Below, in pieces: positions 17,268-25,438 of a DNA stretch of 64,000 nt. Position 1 is the stretch's first letter; each line of letters starts with the position of its first letter. The stretch is from NCBI RefSeq assembly GCF_003116135.1, contig NZ_PDOA01000009.1, forward strand, positions 62,001 through 126,000. Reading direction: 5' to 3'. Below the pieces are notes generated by a model, which saw only the letters and a program-made list of their open reading frames with translations, searched no databases and had not been told where the DNA came from. The DNA is from Teichococcus aestuarii. GTDB lineage: Bacteria; Pseudomonadota; Alphaproteobacteria; Acetobacterales; Acetobacteraceae. The translations under genes and the position numbers were made by a program.

Positions 17268-17618
17268 ATGAGCAAGATCACCCGCCACGACGTCAACCCG
17301 GTCCTCTCCGGCGCCGTCGAGTATCATGGCTTCGTCTTCCTGGCCGGCATGACCGCCGACGACCTGTCGCAGGACGTGGTCGGCCAGACCAAGCAGGTGC
17401 TGGCCAAGATCGACGCCGCGCTGGAAGGCCACGGCACCGACAAGACCCGGCTGCTGCAGGCCCAGATCTGGCTGAAGGACATTCGCGACCGCGACGCGAT
17501 GAACAAGCTCTGGACGGCCTGGCTGCCGGAAGGCGGCGCCCCGGTGCGCGCCTGCGTGCAGGCCAACATGGCCGACCCGCGCCACCTGGTTGAGATCATG
17601 GTCACCGCCTGCCGCTGA
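17268..17618 (+). CDS. RidA family protein
   Basis: A 116-residue member of the RidA/YjgF/UK114 family: small trimeric proteins that hydrolyse reactive enamine/imine intermediates, or act on related aldehyde or amine compounds. Family positions are YHGFVFLAGMTADD, a central helix QTKQVLAKIDAALEGHG and the C-terminal region PVRACVQANMADPRHLVEI. The arginine of the active-site motif (PVRACV) is retained while the final E is in VEIMV. It stands alone, 131 bp after the oxidoreductase, and is followed by a strong terminator. Confidence 0.85.
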   Translation: MSKITRHDVNPVLSGAVEYHGFVFLAGMTADDLSQDVVGQTKQVLAKIDAALEGHGTDKTRLLQAQIWLKDIRDRDAMNKLWTAWLPEGGAPVRACVQANMADPRHLVEIMVTACR

Positions 17619-17953
17619 GCCAAAGCGGGCCCGGAATTCCGGGCGTCCGGAAAGAAATTGGCGCCGGGGATGCAACTTCCCGGCGCCTTTCTTGTTTTTG
17701 AAACATATGCTTAGCGGAATCCCTGCTGCGGCAGGGCTGTTGCATTTTTGCCGCAACACTGTGGTAAATTGCAGAGATCTTCGGTGGTTTAGGATTAAGG
17801 TCTTATTGAGGACCCTCACGTACCGCGTGAAAATGCGAATCACGTCGTATTTCCCCCAGTAACAAGCTCCGGCATTGCCGCCGCCCTCACGTCCTTGCTA
17901 GCGGAATAACAACGCGGTGCAGGCCGTAGTGGAGACAGGGCTTTGGGGGTTTC
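17619..17953. other. 335-bp intergenic region, AT-rich for this genome
   Basis: It holds the terminator at 17660-17699, then about 250 bp that are clearly less GC-rich than the rest of the window. Within it TCACG/CGTGA occurs as an inverted pair at 17816-17830 and TCACGTC again at 17840 and 17887. A GAATC (GANTC) site lies at 17837-17841. No gene is visible; a 90-codon open frame crossing the terminator is not credible. It is the likely promoter region of the CHAP gene. Confidence 0.6.
17660..17699 (+). terminator. Rho-independent terminator after ridA-family gene
   Basis: A perfect 9-bp stem GGCGCCGGG / CCCGGCGCC with a 10-nt loop is followed directly by TTTCTTGTTTTT. It lies 42 nt after the stop codon. 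This is one of the two clearest intrinsic terminators in the window. Confidence 0.9.
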
Positions 17954-18676
17954 ATGCGGGTAAACAGCGCAGCAGTGGCATTTGCCGTTCTCTTCGGGGC
18001 GATGTGCGCCGTGCCTGTGGCCGCCGATGCGGCAACCGGCCGCAACACCCGGGAGACCGTCAAACAGCCGCGCGCCGCCCTGCACCAGCCGGCTGCCGCC
18101 CGCAGCGCCAAGTCGCCGACGCTCAAGCCGCTCCCGGCCGAGCTGCGCCGCGCCGAGAACATCTCCTGCGTGCCCTTCGCCCGCGCCATCAGCGGCATCG
18201 AGCTTTCCGGCAACGCCCATACCTGGTGGGCCAGCGCCGCCGGCGTCTACGCCCGGGGCAACCGGCCCGAGCGTGGCTCGGTGCTGAGCTTCCGCGCCTC
18301 GGGTGGCATGCGGCTTGGGCATGTCGCCGTCGTCTCCCGCGTCATCGGCCCGCGCGAGGTGCTGATCGACCACGCCAACTGGGAAGGCCCGGGGCTGCGC
18401 AAGGGCACGGTCCAGCGCGGCGTCTCCGTCATCGACGTGTCGGACCGCAACGACTGGACGGCGGTGCGCGTGCAGGTCGGCCGTAGCGACGACGCCTATG
18501 GCCGCGTCTATGCCACCAACGGCTTCATCCACAACCGCGCCTCCGGCACCATGATGGCCAAGGGCGAGGCCGGCTTCGAGGAAATGGCCGAGGCCCCCTC
18601 GGTGCGCAGCGCCCATGCCGAGCACATGGCCGGCGCCGTTCGCAACCTCAACATGGATGCCACGGGCCGCCGCTGA
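17954..18676 (+). CDS. Secreted CHAP-domain protein
   Basis: A 240-residue exported protein. The signal peptide (MRVNSAAVAFAVLFGAMCAV) probably ends near VAADA at about residue 26. The CHAP amidase/peptidase core carries Cys72 in ISCVPFARAISG, His123 in RLGHVAVVSRV and the Asp/Asn of IDHANW (139-143), so the catalytic set looks intact. CHAP domains cut peptidoglycan peptides or amide bonds. It is preceded by an AT-richer regulatory stretch and followed by a strong terminator, so it is a single-gene unit. Confidence 0.82.
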   Translation: MRVNSAAVAFAVLFGAMCAVPVAADAATGRNTRETVKQPRAALHQPAAARSAKSPTLKPLPAELRRAENISCVPFARAISGIELSGNAHTWWASAAGVYARGNRPERGSVLSFRASGGMRLGHVAVVSRVIGPREVLIDHANWEGPGLRKGTVQRGVSVIDVSDRNDWTAVRVQVGRSDDAYGRVYATNGFIHNRASGTMMAKGEAGFEEMAEAPSVRSAHAEHMAGAVRNLNMDATGRR

Positions 18677-18706
18677 ACGGCGCCCCTTTCCCGGTCCCGC
18701 CTGCAT

Positions 18707-18734
18707 CGCGCCCCTGAAGGGGCGCGTTTTTTTT
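18707..18734 (+). terminator. Rho-independent terminator after CHAP gene
   Basis: CGCGCCCC (18707-18714) pairs with GGGGCGCG (18719-18726) around a TGAA loop and is followed by eight T residues (18727-18734). It lies 30 nt after the stop codon. Confidence 0.92.
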
Positions 18735-18815
18735 GCGCGCCGTGCGCCGCGTGCATTTGCCCCCCGCCGCCTGCCGGCGCATTCTCCGCCGCCATTGGCT
18801 GGAGGATGGAGCAGC

Positions 18816-21122
18816 ATGTCGGGGATCAAGCCGCACGCCGCGCACTGGGGCAGTTTCGACGCGGTGGTGGAGCAGGGCCGCGTGGTGGGCGTCCGCCCCT
18901 TCCACCGCGACCCGCATCCCGGGCCGCTGATCGACGCCATCCCCGACGTGGTGCACGCCAAGAGCCGGATCGACCGCCCGCATGTGCGCGCCGGCTGGCT
19001 GCGCGGCGAGCGGCGCGGCGCCGAGCGCGGCGACCGCGACTTCGTCCCCGTCTCCTGGGACCGCGCCATCCGCCTCGTGGCGGAGGAGACGCAGCGGGTG
19101 CGCGCCGAGTTCGGCCACCCCAGCATCATGGGCGGCTCCTATGGCTGGTCCAGCGCCGGGCGCTTCCACCACGCCAAGAGCCAGCTGCAGCGCTTCCTCG
19201 GCCTCGGCGGCGGCTACACCAACCAGGTGACGAACTATTCCTACGGCGCCGGCATGACGCTGATGCCGCATATCCTCGGCACCAACGAGGTCATCCAGGG
19301 GCCGGTGACGGACTGGCGCAGCATCCTCCGCCACACGAAGCTGATGATCTGCCTGGGCGGCCTGCCGCTGAAGAACGCGCTGGTCACGGCGGGCGGCGCC
19401 GGCGCGCATGAATACGTGCCCTGGCTGAAGCAGGTGGCGGCGGCGGGCGTGCGCTTCGTCAACATCTCGCCCTTCCGCGGCGACACGCCGGACTTCCTCG
19501 ACGCGCAATGGGTGCCGATCCGCCCCAACACCGACACGGCGCTGATCCTCGCCATGATCCACACGCTGGTCGACGCCGGGCTGGAGGATCGCGGCTTCCT
19601 CGCCACCCACTGCACCGGCTGGGACAGGCTGCGCCCCTATGTGCTGGGCGAGACGGACGGCACCCCCAAGACCGCCGCCTGGGCCGCCGCCATCACCGAG
19701 GTGCCGGCCGAGACCATCCGCGCGCTGGCGCTGGAGGCGGCGCGGCTGCCCACCATGCTCACCGCCACCTGGTCGATCCAGCGCGCCGAGCATGGCGAGC
19801 AGCCCTGGTGGGCGCTGGTGGCGCTGGCCGCGGCGCTGGGCGGCATCGGCAAGCCGGGCGAGGGGGTGATGTTCGGCTATGGCTCGCTCAACGGCATGGG
19901 CACGCCGCGCCGCGAGCTGCCTTCCGTCTCGCTGCCGGCCACGCGCAACCCGGGCGGCCTCTCCATCCCCGTCGCGCGCGTGACGGAGCTGCTGGAGCGG
20001 CCGGGCGAGATCCTGCAGTATAACGGGCGGGACATCGTGCTGCCCGACATCCGCATCATCTGGTGGGCCGGCGGCAACCCCTTCCACCACCACCAGGACC
20101 TCAACCGCCTCCGCCGCGGCTGGAACCGGGCGGAGACCATCATCGTGCAGGAGCCGTGGTGGACGGCCGCCGCCCGCCACGCCGACATCGTGCTGCCGGC
20201 GACGACGACGCTGGAGCGCAACGACATCGCCTCCTCCTCGCGCGACCGCTTCCTGCGCGCCATGCACCAGGCCATCCCGCCGCTGGGCCAGGCGCGCAAC
20301 GACCACGACATGCTGGCCGACATCGCCGAGGCCTGCGGCTTCCGCGACCGCTTCACCGAGCAGCGGGACGAGGCCGCCTGGCTGCGCCACCTCTACGAGC
20401 GCTGGCGCCAGGCCTGCGCCCGCTTCGGCTTCGACGCGCCGGATTACGACACCTTCTGGGCCGAGGGCTTCATCGAGATCCCGCCGCCGGAGGAGGATTT
20501 CGTGCTGTTCTCCGACTTCGCGCGCGACCCGGCGGCGCACCCGCTGAACACGCCCTCCGGCAAGGTGGAGCTGTATTCGGAGACCATCGCCGGCTTCGGC
20601 TACGACGAGATCGGCGGCCATGCGCGCTGGCAGGCGCCGGAGGAGTATCTCGGCGCGCCGCTCGCCGCGCGGTTCCCGCTGCACCTGCTCTCCTACCAGC
20701 CCGCCACCCGGCTGCACGGGCAGCTCGACCCCGGCCGCGTCGCCGCCGCCGACAAGATCCAGGGCCGCGAGCCGCTGCTGATGCATCCCCAGGACGCCGC
20801 CGCGCGCGGCCTCGCGAACGGCGACATCCTGCGCGTGTTCAACGACCGTGGCGCCTGCCTCGCCGGGCTGCGCCTCAGCGAGGGCATCCGGCGCGGCGTG
20901 GTGGCCATGGCCACCGGCGCCTGGTGGGACCCCTCGCCGGAGCAGGGCGGGCTCGACGTGCACGGCAACCCCAACGTGCTGACGCGCGACATCGGCACCT
21001 CCCGCCTCGGCCAGGGCAGCGCGGCGCAGTCCTGCCTTGTCGAGGTGGAGCGCTTCGACGGCGCCCTGCCGGCGGTGACGGTGCATGACGCGCCCAGGCC
21101 CGTGGCGGAGCCGGTGGCGTGA
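18816..21122 (+). CDS. bisC: BisC/TorZ-type molybdopterin oxidoreductase
   Basis: A 768-residue molybdenum bis-MGD enzyme of the DMSO reductase family, closest by eye to biotin sulfoxide reductase BisC. No signal peptide or N-terminal iron-sulphur cysteines are present, as in BisC. Recognisable segments are PHAAHWGSF at the start, GGSYGWSSAGRFHHAKSQLQRF (the serine here is the usual Mo ligand region), FIWWAGGNPFHHHQDLNRL-like IIWWAGGNPFHHH, HADIVLPATTTLERND and the C-terminal MGD-binding NVLTRDIGTSRLGQGSA. GGAGGATGGAG precedes the ATG. The stop overlaps the next gene's GTG. It would reduce sulfoxides or N-oxides in the cytoplasm, e.g. methionine sulfoxide; the exact substrate is not evident. 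Confidence 0.87.
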   Translation: MSGIKPHAAHWGSFDAVVEQGRVVGVRPFHRDPHPGPLIDAIPDVVHAKSRIDRPHVRAGWLRGERRGAERGDRDFVPVSWDRAIRLVAEETQRVRAEFGHPSIMGGSYGWSSAGRFHHAKSQLQRFLGLGGGYTNQVTNYSYGAGMTLMPHILGTNEVIQGPVTDWRSILRHTKLMICLGGLPLKNALVTAGGAGAHEYVPWLKQVAAAGVRFVNISPFRGDTPDFLDAQWVPIRPNTDTALILAMIHTLVDAGLEDRGFLATHCTGWDRLRPYVLGETDGTPKTAAWAAAITEVPAETIRALALEAARLPTMLTATWSIQRAEHGEQPWWALVALAAALGGIGKPGEGVMFGYGSLNGMGTPRRELPSVSLPATRNPGGLSIPVARVTELLERPGEILQYNGRDIVLPDIRIIWWAGGNPFHHHQDLNRLRRGWNRAETIIVQEPWWTAAARHADIVLPATTTLERNDIASSSRDRFLRAMHQAIPPLGQARNDHDMLADIAEACGFRDRFTEQRDEAAWLRHLYERWRQACARFGFDAPDYDTFWAEGFIEIPPPEEDFVLFSDFARDPAAHPLNTPSGKVELYSETIAGFGYDEIGGHARWQAPEEYLGAPLAARFPLHLLSYQPATRLHGQLDPGRVAAADKIQGREPLLMHPQDAAARGLANGDILRVFNDRGACLAGLRLSEGIRRGVVAMATGAWWDPSPEQGGLDVHGNPNVLTRDIGTSRLGQGSAAQSCLVEVERFDGALPAVTVHDAPRPVAEPVA

Positions 21123-22705
21123 GCACGCTCTCCCGCCGCACGCTGCTGGCCGCCGGCGCGGCGCTGCCGCTGGCGGCGCGCCCGGCGCATGCCCAGGTCA
21201 CCACGCTGGACATGCCGCCCGCCCTGCTGCCGGTGAAGCCGGACGACACGGTGGCCCCCGGCTACCGGCGCGACGTGCTGGCCCGCTGGGGCGACCGCGT
21301 CACCTTCGACGCGCTGCCCTGGAACCCCGCCGCGCCGACGCCCGAGGCGGCCGCCACCCAGTTCGGCTGGGATGGCCGCATCTGCGCCCTGGTGCCGCAG
21401 CCGGCGGCGGCGGACGGCATCGGCCGCGCCGTGCTGGCGGTGGCCCACCCGACGGTGGACCCGGCCATGGCCTTCCCCGGCGGGCGGGACCGCCCGGCCG
21501 TGGCGGCGATGATGCAGGGCGCCTCGCTGCTGAACCTGGAGCGGCAGGGCGGCCGCTGGATCGTCGCCGATGGCGGCTACCAGTCCCGCCGGCTGACGGC
21601 GGAGACGCTGTGCCGCATCACCGGCCCGGCTTCCGCCAGCGTGGGCGAGGCGGTGCAGGGGCTGCTGGCGGTCTCCGGCGGCTGCGCCACGCCCTGGGGC
21701 ACGCTGCTGCTGGCCGAGGACGACCCGGCCCCCTGGTCCACCCGCCTCGCGCCCCTCGACGCCCGCTTCCGCGACGCGCTGCGCTTCGGCTGGGTGGCGG
21801 AGCTCGACCCGCTGGACCCGAGCGCGGTGCCGGCCAAGCGCACCGCGCTCGCCCGCTTCCCGCGCGGGGATGCCGCCGCGGCGCTGGGGCGGGATGGCCG
21901 CGCCGTGGTCTATCTCTCCGACCGGCGCGCCTTCGGCCACCTGTTCCGCTTCGTCTCGGACGGGCCGGCGGCGGAGCCGGGGGCGCTGGAGCAGGGCACG
22001 CTCTCCGTGGCGCGCCTCGCCGGCCAGGGGCTCCGCTGGGAAGCCCTGCCGCGCGACGCGCAGACGCTGCTCAACCCCATCGCCGTCGCCGCGGCCCTCG
22101 GCGCCACCGCCTTCGACCTGCCGAGCGGCCTCGCCGTGGATGGCAGCCGGCTGTTCCTGGCCTGCAAGGGCAACGCCGCGCGCCGCCCCGATCAGGTGGA
22201 CCGGCTGAACCCGCGCGCCGGCAGCAATGCCGGGCATGTCGTGGAGATCCGCCCGGCGGGGGGTGACCATGGGTCGGACGAGGCCTCGGCCAGCCTGCTG
22301 CTGACCGGCGGCGCGCCGGAGCCGCGTTACGCCGGCCTCGGCACCGCCTGGCCGGAGGCGCCCGCCACCCTGGCGCTGGACGGGCGCGGCCGGCTCTGGA
22401 TCGGCACCGACCATGACGGGCGTGTAGGGCCCGCGCCCGATGCGCTCTATGGCTGCGACACGCAGGGGGTGGGGCGGGGGCTGGCGCTGCCGCTCTATGG
22501 CGCGCCGCGCGGCGCCGCCCTGGGCGGCGCTGCGATGAGCCCGGACGGCGCGGCGCTGTTCGCCCTGGTGCGCACGCCGGGGGCCGAGCCGGGCGCCAGC
22601 TATGGCCGCCCCGGCACGCGCTGGCCGGCCTTCGACCCGGCCCTGCCGCCGCGCAGCACGCTGGTCTCCTTCACCCGCCTCGGCGGCGGGGCGGTGGGCG
22701 GCTAG
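21119..22705 (+). CDS. PhoX/DUF839-fold protein lacking the hallmark residues
   Basis: A 528-residue exported protein with a Tat-like signal (LSRRTLLAAGAALPLAARPAHA, about 4-25). Its order of segments follows PhoX: RRDVLARWGD, AVLAVAHPTVDPAMAFPG, ATPWGTLLLAEDD, FGWVAELDPLDPSAVPAKR, GRGRLWIGTD. It is about 130 residues shorter. Against the intact paralogue at 3097-5085, NHEY reads AHPT, NNCAGGNTPWGT reads with Ser at the cysteine position, CEEN is AEDD, and KHEGCTH is replaced. Loss of phosphatase activity is therefore likely. The GTG start overlaps the molybdoenzyme stop. The stop TAG is the first three bases of the repeat at 22703-22808. Confidence 0.78.
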   Translation: MSTLSRRTLLAAGAALPLAARPAHAQVTTLDMPPALLPVKPDDTVAPGYRRDVLARWGDRVTFDALPWNPAAPTPEAAATQFGWDGRICALVPQPAAADGIGRAVLAVAHPTVDPAMAFPGGRDRPAVAAMMQGASLLNLERQGGRWIVADGGYQSRRLTAETLCRITGPASASVGEAVQGLLAVSGGCATPWGTLLLAEDDPAPWSTRLAPLDARFRDALRFGWVAELDPLDPSAVPAKRTALARFPRGDAAAALGRDGRAVVYLSDRRAFGHLFRFVSDGPAAEPGALEQGTLSVARLAGQGLRWEALPRDAQTLLNPIAVAAALGATAFDLPSGLAVDGSRLFLACKGNAARRPDQVDRLNPRAGSNAGHVVEIRPAGGDHGSDEASASLLLTGGAPEPRYAGLGTAWPEAPATLALDGRGRLWIGTDHDGRVGPAPDALYGCDTQGVGRGLALPLYGAPRGAALGGAAMSPDGAALFALVRTPGAEPGASYGRPGTRWPAFDPALPPRSTLVSFTRLGGGAVGG

Positions 22706-22808
22706 AGCCTTTTCCGTTCGTACTGGCTCACGGAAAAGGCTCTAGCTCATTGTGTTCGCGAGCATCTTAACGCGATCAGGCGAAGCAGCCTGCTCGCGAT
22801 CTGCTCTA
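22703..22808. repeat. REP-like palindromic intergenic element
   Basis: Two hairpins side by side. The first pairs TAGAGCCTTTTCCGT (22703-22717) with ACGGAAAAGGCTCTA (22730-22744), 15 bp perfect. The second pairs CGCGAGCA (22757-22764) with TGCTCGCG (22791-22798). The outer ends TAGAGC and GCTCTA are themselves inverted repeats. The left TAG is the stop of the PhoX-fold gene and the right CTA is the stop of dedA on the other strand. It probably also terminates both transcripts. No second copy was seen in the window. Confidence 0.7.
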
Positions 22809-23435
22809 GCGGCGGGGGCCGCCCCGCAGGGCGGCGGCCAGCGCCCAGGCCGCCGCCGCCATGCCGGCCACGCCCAGCCCGGCCAGCACCGCGATCGGCC
22901 AGCCTTCCTCGCGCCGGAACAGGCCGGTGGCCCAGCCGATGGCCTGCCCCGGCATCAGCAGCAGCGGCGCCCAGAGCAGCGCCGAAGGGATGTTGGCGAG
23001 CTGGAAGCGCCCGTGCCGCATGCCCGACAGCCCCGCCACCACGGGGATGAAGGCGCGCAGCGGCGCGAAGAAGCGGCTGAGGAACACCGCCCACAGCCCC
23101 CAGCGGCGGAAGCCGAGGCGCGCCCGCGCATAGAGCCGCCACTGTCCGCGTGGCAGGTGGCGCCGCACCATCGCCGGGCCCCAGCGGCGCGCCATGACAT
23201 AGCCCGTGCTGTCGCCCAGCGCGGCGCCGAGGCCGGCGCCCAGCACCACCGGCCAGGCCGGCAGCGCCTCGCTGACGATGAGCACCCCGGCGGCGAAGAG
23301 CAGCGCCGAGCCGGGGATGACCAGCCCCACCAGGGGCAGGGATTCGGTGAAGGCCAGCAGGAAGGCCACCGACCCCGCCCAGTCCTGGTGCGCGGCGATC
23401 CAGGCCAGGAAGGGGCCGATGATCTTCTCCTGCAT
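22806..23435 (-). CDS. DedA family membrane protein
   Basis: A 209-residue inner-membrane protein of the DedA/VTT family, implicated in lipid (undecaprenyl phosphate or phospholipid) flipping and membrane homeostasis. Family stretches are FTESLPLVGLVIPGSALLFAAG near the N-terminus, the re-entrant region ALGDSTGYVMARRWG, and FFAPLRAFIPVVAGLSGM with the conserved arginine. There are about five hydrophobic segments. It sits 10 bp after the tctA stop on the same strand and could be co-transcribed. Its stop codon comes from the REP-like element. Confidence 0.88.
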   Translation of the reverse strand: MQEKIIGPFLAWIAAHQDWAGSVAFLLAFTESLPLVGLVIPGSALLFAAGVLIVSEALPAWPVVLGAGLGAALGDSTGYVMARRWGPAMVRRHLPRGQWRLYARARLGFRRWGLWAVFLSRFFAPLRAFIPVVAGLSGMRHGRFQLANIPSALLWAPLLLMPGQAIGWATGLFRREEGWPIAVLAGLGVAGMAAAAWALAAALRGGPRR

Positions 23436-23445
23436 GGCCCTGCCG

Positions 23446-24960
23446 TTATTCCGCCAGCGCGGCGGCGCGCTGCCGCGCCCGGTTCTGCCGCATCAGCGCG
23501 ACGGCGGCCCAGACCAGCAGCGCGGCGGTGACGGCCAGGAAGCCGGCGCTGATCGGCCGCTCCAGGAACACCATGGCGTCGCCGCGCGAGAGCAGCATGG
23601 CGCGGCGCAAATGCTCCTCCATCAACGGCCCGAGGATGAAGCCCAGCAGCAGCGGCGCCGGCTCGAACTTCAGCAGCGCCATGACGTAGCCGAAGACGCC
23701 GAAGATCATCACCAGCAGCACGTCGAAGGCGCTGTTGTTGACGCTGTACACGCCGATGCAGATGAACATCAGGATGGCGGGGTAGAGGATGCGGTAGGGG
23801 ATGGACAGCATCTTCACCCACAGCCCGATCAGCGGCAGGTTGAGGATCACCAGCATGACGTTGCCGATCCAGAAGCTGGCGATCAGCCCCCAGAACAGCT
23901 CGGGGTGCTCGGTGACCAGCCGCGGCCCCGGCTGGATGCCCTGGATGATCAGCGCGCCCAGCATCAGCGCCATGGTGGCGTCGCCCGGGATGCCCAGCGT
24001 CAGCGTCGGGATGAAGGCGGTCTGCGAGGCGGCGTTGTTGGCGGATTCCGGGGAGGTGATGCCCTCGATGGCGCCCTTGCCGAACCGGCTCGGATCACGC
24101 GCCACCTTCTTCTCGACCGCGTAGGACATGAAGGAGGCGATGGTGGCGCCCGCCCCCGGCAGCGCGCCGAAGATGGCGCCGACGCCGGTGCCGCGCAGCA
24201 TCGGCAGCGTGGAATCCTTCATGTCCTTCCCGGTCGGCATCAGCGAGCGCATGGTGATCTTGTGCTGGCTCCTGCCGGCCTTGATGCGGTTGATGCTGCC
24301 GATCACCTCGGCCACGCCGAACAGGCCCATGGCCAGCGCCACGAGGCTGATGCCGTCGGCGAGCTGCGGGATGTCGAAGGTGAAGCGCTGCTGGCCGGTC
24401 TGCACGTCGGTGCCGACCATGCCGAGCGCGAGCCCCACCAGCACCATGGCGATGCCCTTGACCGGCGAGCCGTGCGCCAGCGTCGCCGCGGCCACCAGCC
24501 CGAGCAGCATCATCGCGAAGTAGTCCGCCGGCCCGAAGGAGAGGGCGACCCCCGCCAGCAGCGGCGAGAAGGCGGTGAGGATGATGATGCCGAGGCTGGC
24601 GCCGACGAAGGAGGCGATGGTCGTCATGGCCAGCGCCACGCCGGCGCGGCCCTTCTGCGCCATCGGGTAGCCGTCGAGGCAGGCCACGGCCGCGGCGGGG
24701 GTGCCCGGCAGGTTCATCAGGATGGAGGCGGTGGAGCCGCCATACTGCGCGCCGTAGTAGATGCCGGCCAGCATGATGATGGCGGCGGTGGGCGGCACGT
24801 AGAAGGTCAGCGGCAGCAGCATGGAGATGGTGGCAAGGCCACCGATGCCCGGCAGCACGCCGACGAAGGTGCCCAGGAACACGCCGATGAAGCAGTACAG
24901 CAGGTTCTGCGGCGCGAAGGCTTCACCGAAGCCCATCGCGAGGTTGGCGAACATGTCCAT
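23446..24960 (-). CDS. tctA: Tripartite tricarboxylate transporter large permease TctA
   Basis: A 504-residue membrane protein with about 11-12 spans, the large permease of a TTT-type uptake system. The conserved glycine-rich loops are GVLPGIGGLATISMLLPLTF (about residue 40) and GALPGAGATIASFMSYAVEKK, both duplicated signatures of TctA, plus ESANNAASQTAFIPTLTLGIPG. The start ATG shares one base with the tctB stop (TGATG). The cognate periplasmic binding protein TctC is not adjacent; related genomes carry many orphan TctC proteins. Substrate is a carboxylate by family. Confidence 0.93.
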   Translation of the reverse strand: MDMFANLAMGFGEAFAPQNLLYCFIGVFLGTFVGVLPGIGGLATISMLLPLTFYVPPTAAIIMLAGIYYGAQYGGSTASILMNLPGTPAAAVACLDGYPMAQKGRAGVALAMTTIASFVGASLGIIILTAFSPLLAGVALSFGPADYFAMMLLGLVAAATLAHGSPVKGIAMVLVGLALGMVGTDVQTGQQRFTFDIPQLADGISLVALAMGLFGVAEVIGSINRIKAGRSQHKITMRSLMPTGKDMKDSTLPMLRGTGVGAIFGALPGAGATIASFMSYAVEKKVARDPSRFGKGAIEGITSPESANNAASQTAFIPTLTLGIPGDATMALMLGALIIQGIQPGPRLVTEHPELFWGLIASFWIGNVMLVILNLPLIGLWVKMLSIPYRILYPAILMFICIGVYSVNNSAFDVLLVMIFGVFGYVMALLKFEPAPLLLGFILGPLMEEHLRRAMLLSRGDAMVFLERPISAGFLAVTAALLVWAAVALMRQNRARQRAAALAE

Positions 24961-25409
24961 CAGAGGCTCCACCGGTAGGCCGGGATGGGAATGCCGAGGC
25001 CCATGGTGAAGACCAGCACGGCGATGGCGGCGAGGCTGGCGGCGAGCACCAGGGTCAGCCGCAGGCTCGGGTTGCGTTCCGCGAAGGCGGCCAGGGCGGT
25101 CAGCAGCAGCACCGCCGGGATCAGCCCGAAGCGGTCGACCAGCAGCGCGAAGCCCAGCACCGCGATGCAGATGGCCAGGAAGGGCCGCCATTCGGGCCGC
25201 GGCAGGGTGCCGGCCCGGAACAGGGCGGGGACCAGGATGATCAGCCCGAACGCCACGACCAGCACGCCGATGGAGAGCGGGAAATAGGCCGGCCCCATCC
25301 GCCGCAGCGTGCCCATGTTGTAGTTCAGCGAATAGAGCGCGAACCACGTGCCCCCCGCGATCATCAGCGCGCCGCCGATGATGTCTTCGAAGTCTCTTGT
25401 CGCCTTCAA
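24960..25409 (-). CDS. tctB: Tripartite tricarboxylate transporter small subunit TctB
   Basis: A 149-residue protein with four predicted membrane spans, as in TctB. Typical features are FEDIIGGALMIAGGTWFALY at the N-terminus, the motif MGPAYFPLSIGVLVVAFG and the C-terminal span ending GLGIPIPAYRWSL. The start is placed at TTG 25409 because AGGGAGG lies 5-6 nt upstream and the conserved sequence starts right there; no ATG fits. It is 29 bp downstream of the NtrC-type regulator gene, so it likely belongs to the same transcript. Confidence 0.88.
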   Translation of the reverse strand: MKATRDFEDIIGGALMIAGGTWFALYSLNYNMGTLRRMGPAYFPLSIGVLVVAFGLIILVPALFRAGTLPRPEWRPFLAICIAVLGFALLVDRFGLIPAVLLLTALAAFAERNPSLRLTLVLAASLAAIAVLVFTMGLGIPIPAYRWSL

Positions 25410-25438
25410 CGGATCCTCCCTGGGGATACCTTGGAAAC

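Noticed and set aside
17590-17862. A 90-codon frame overlapping the end of the RidA gene
   Set aside because: It runs straight through a strong intrinsic terminator and shows no coding bias in the AT-rich part.
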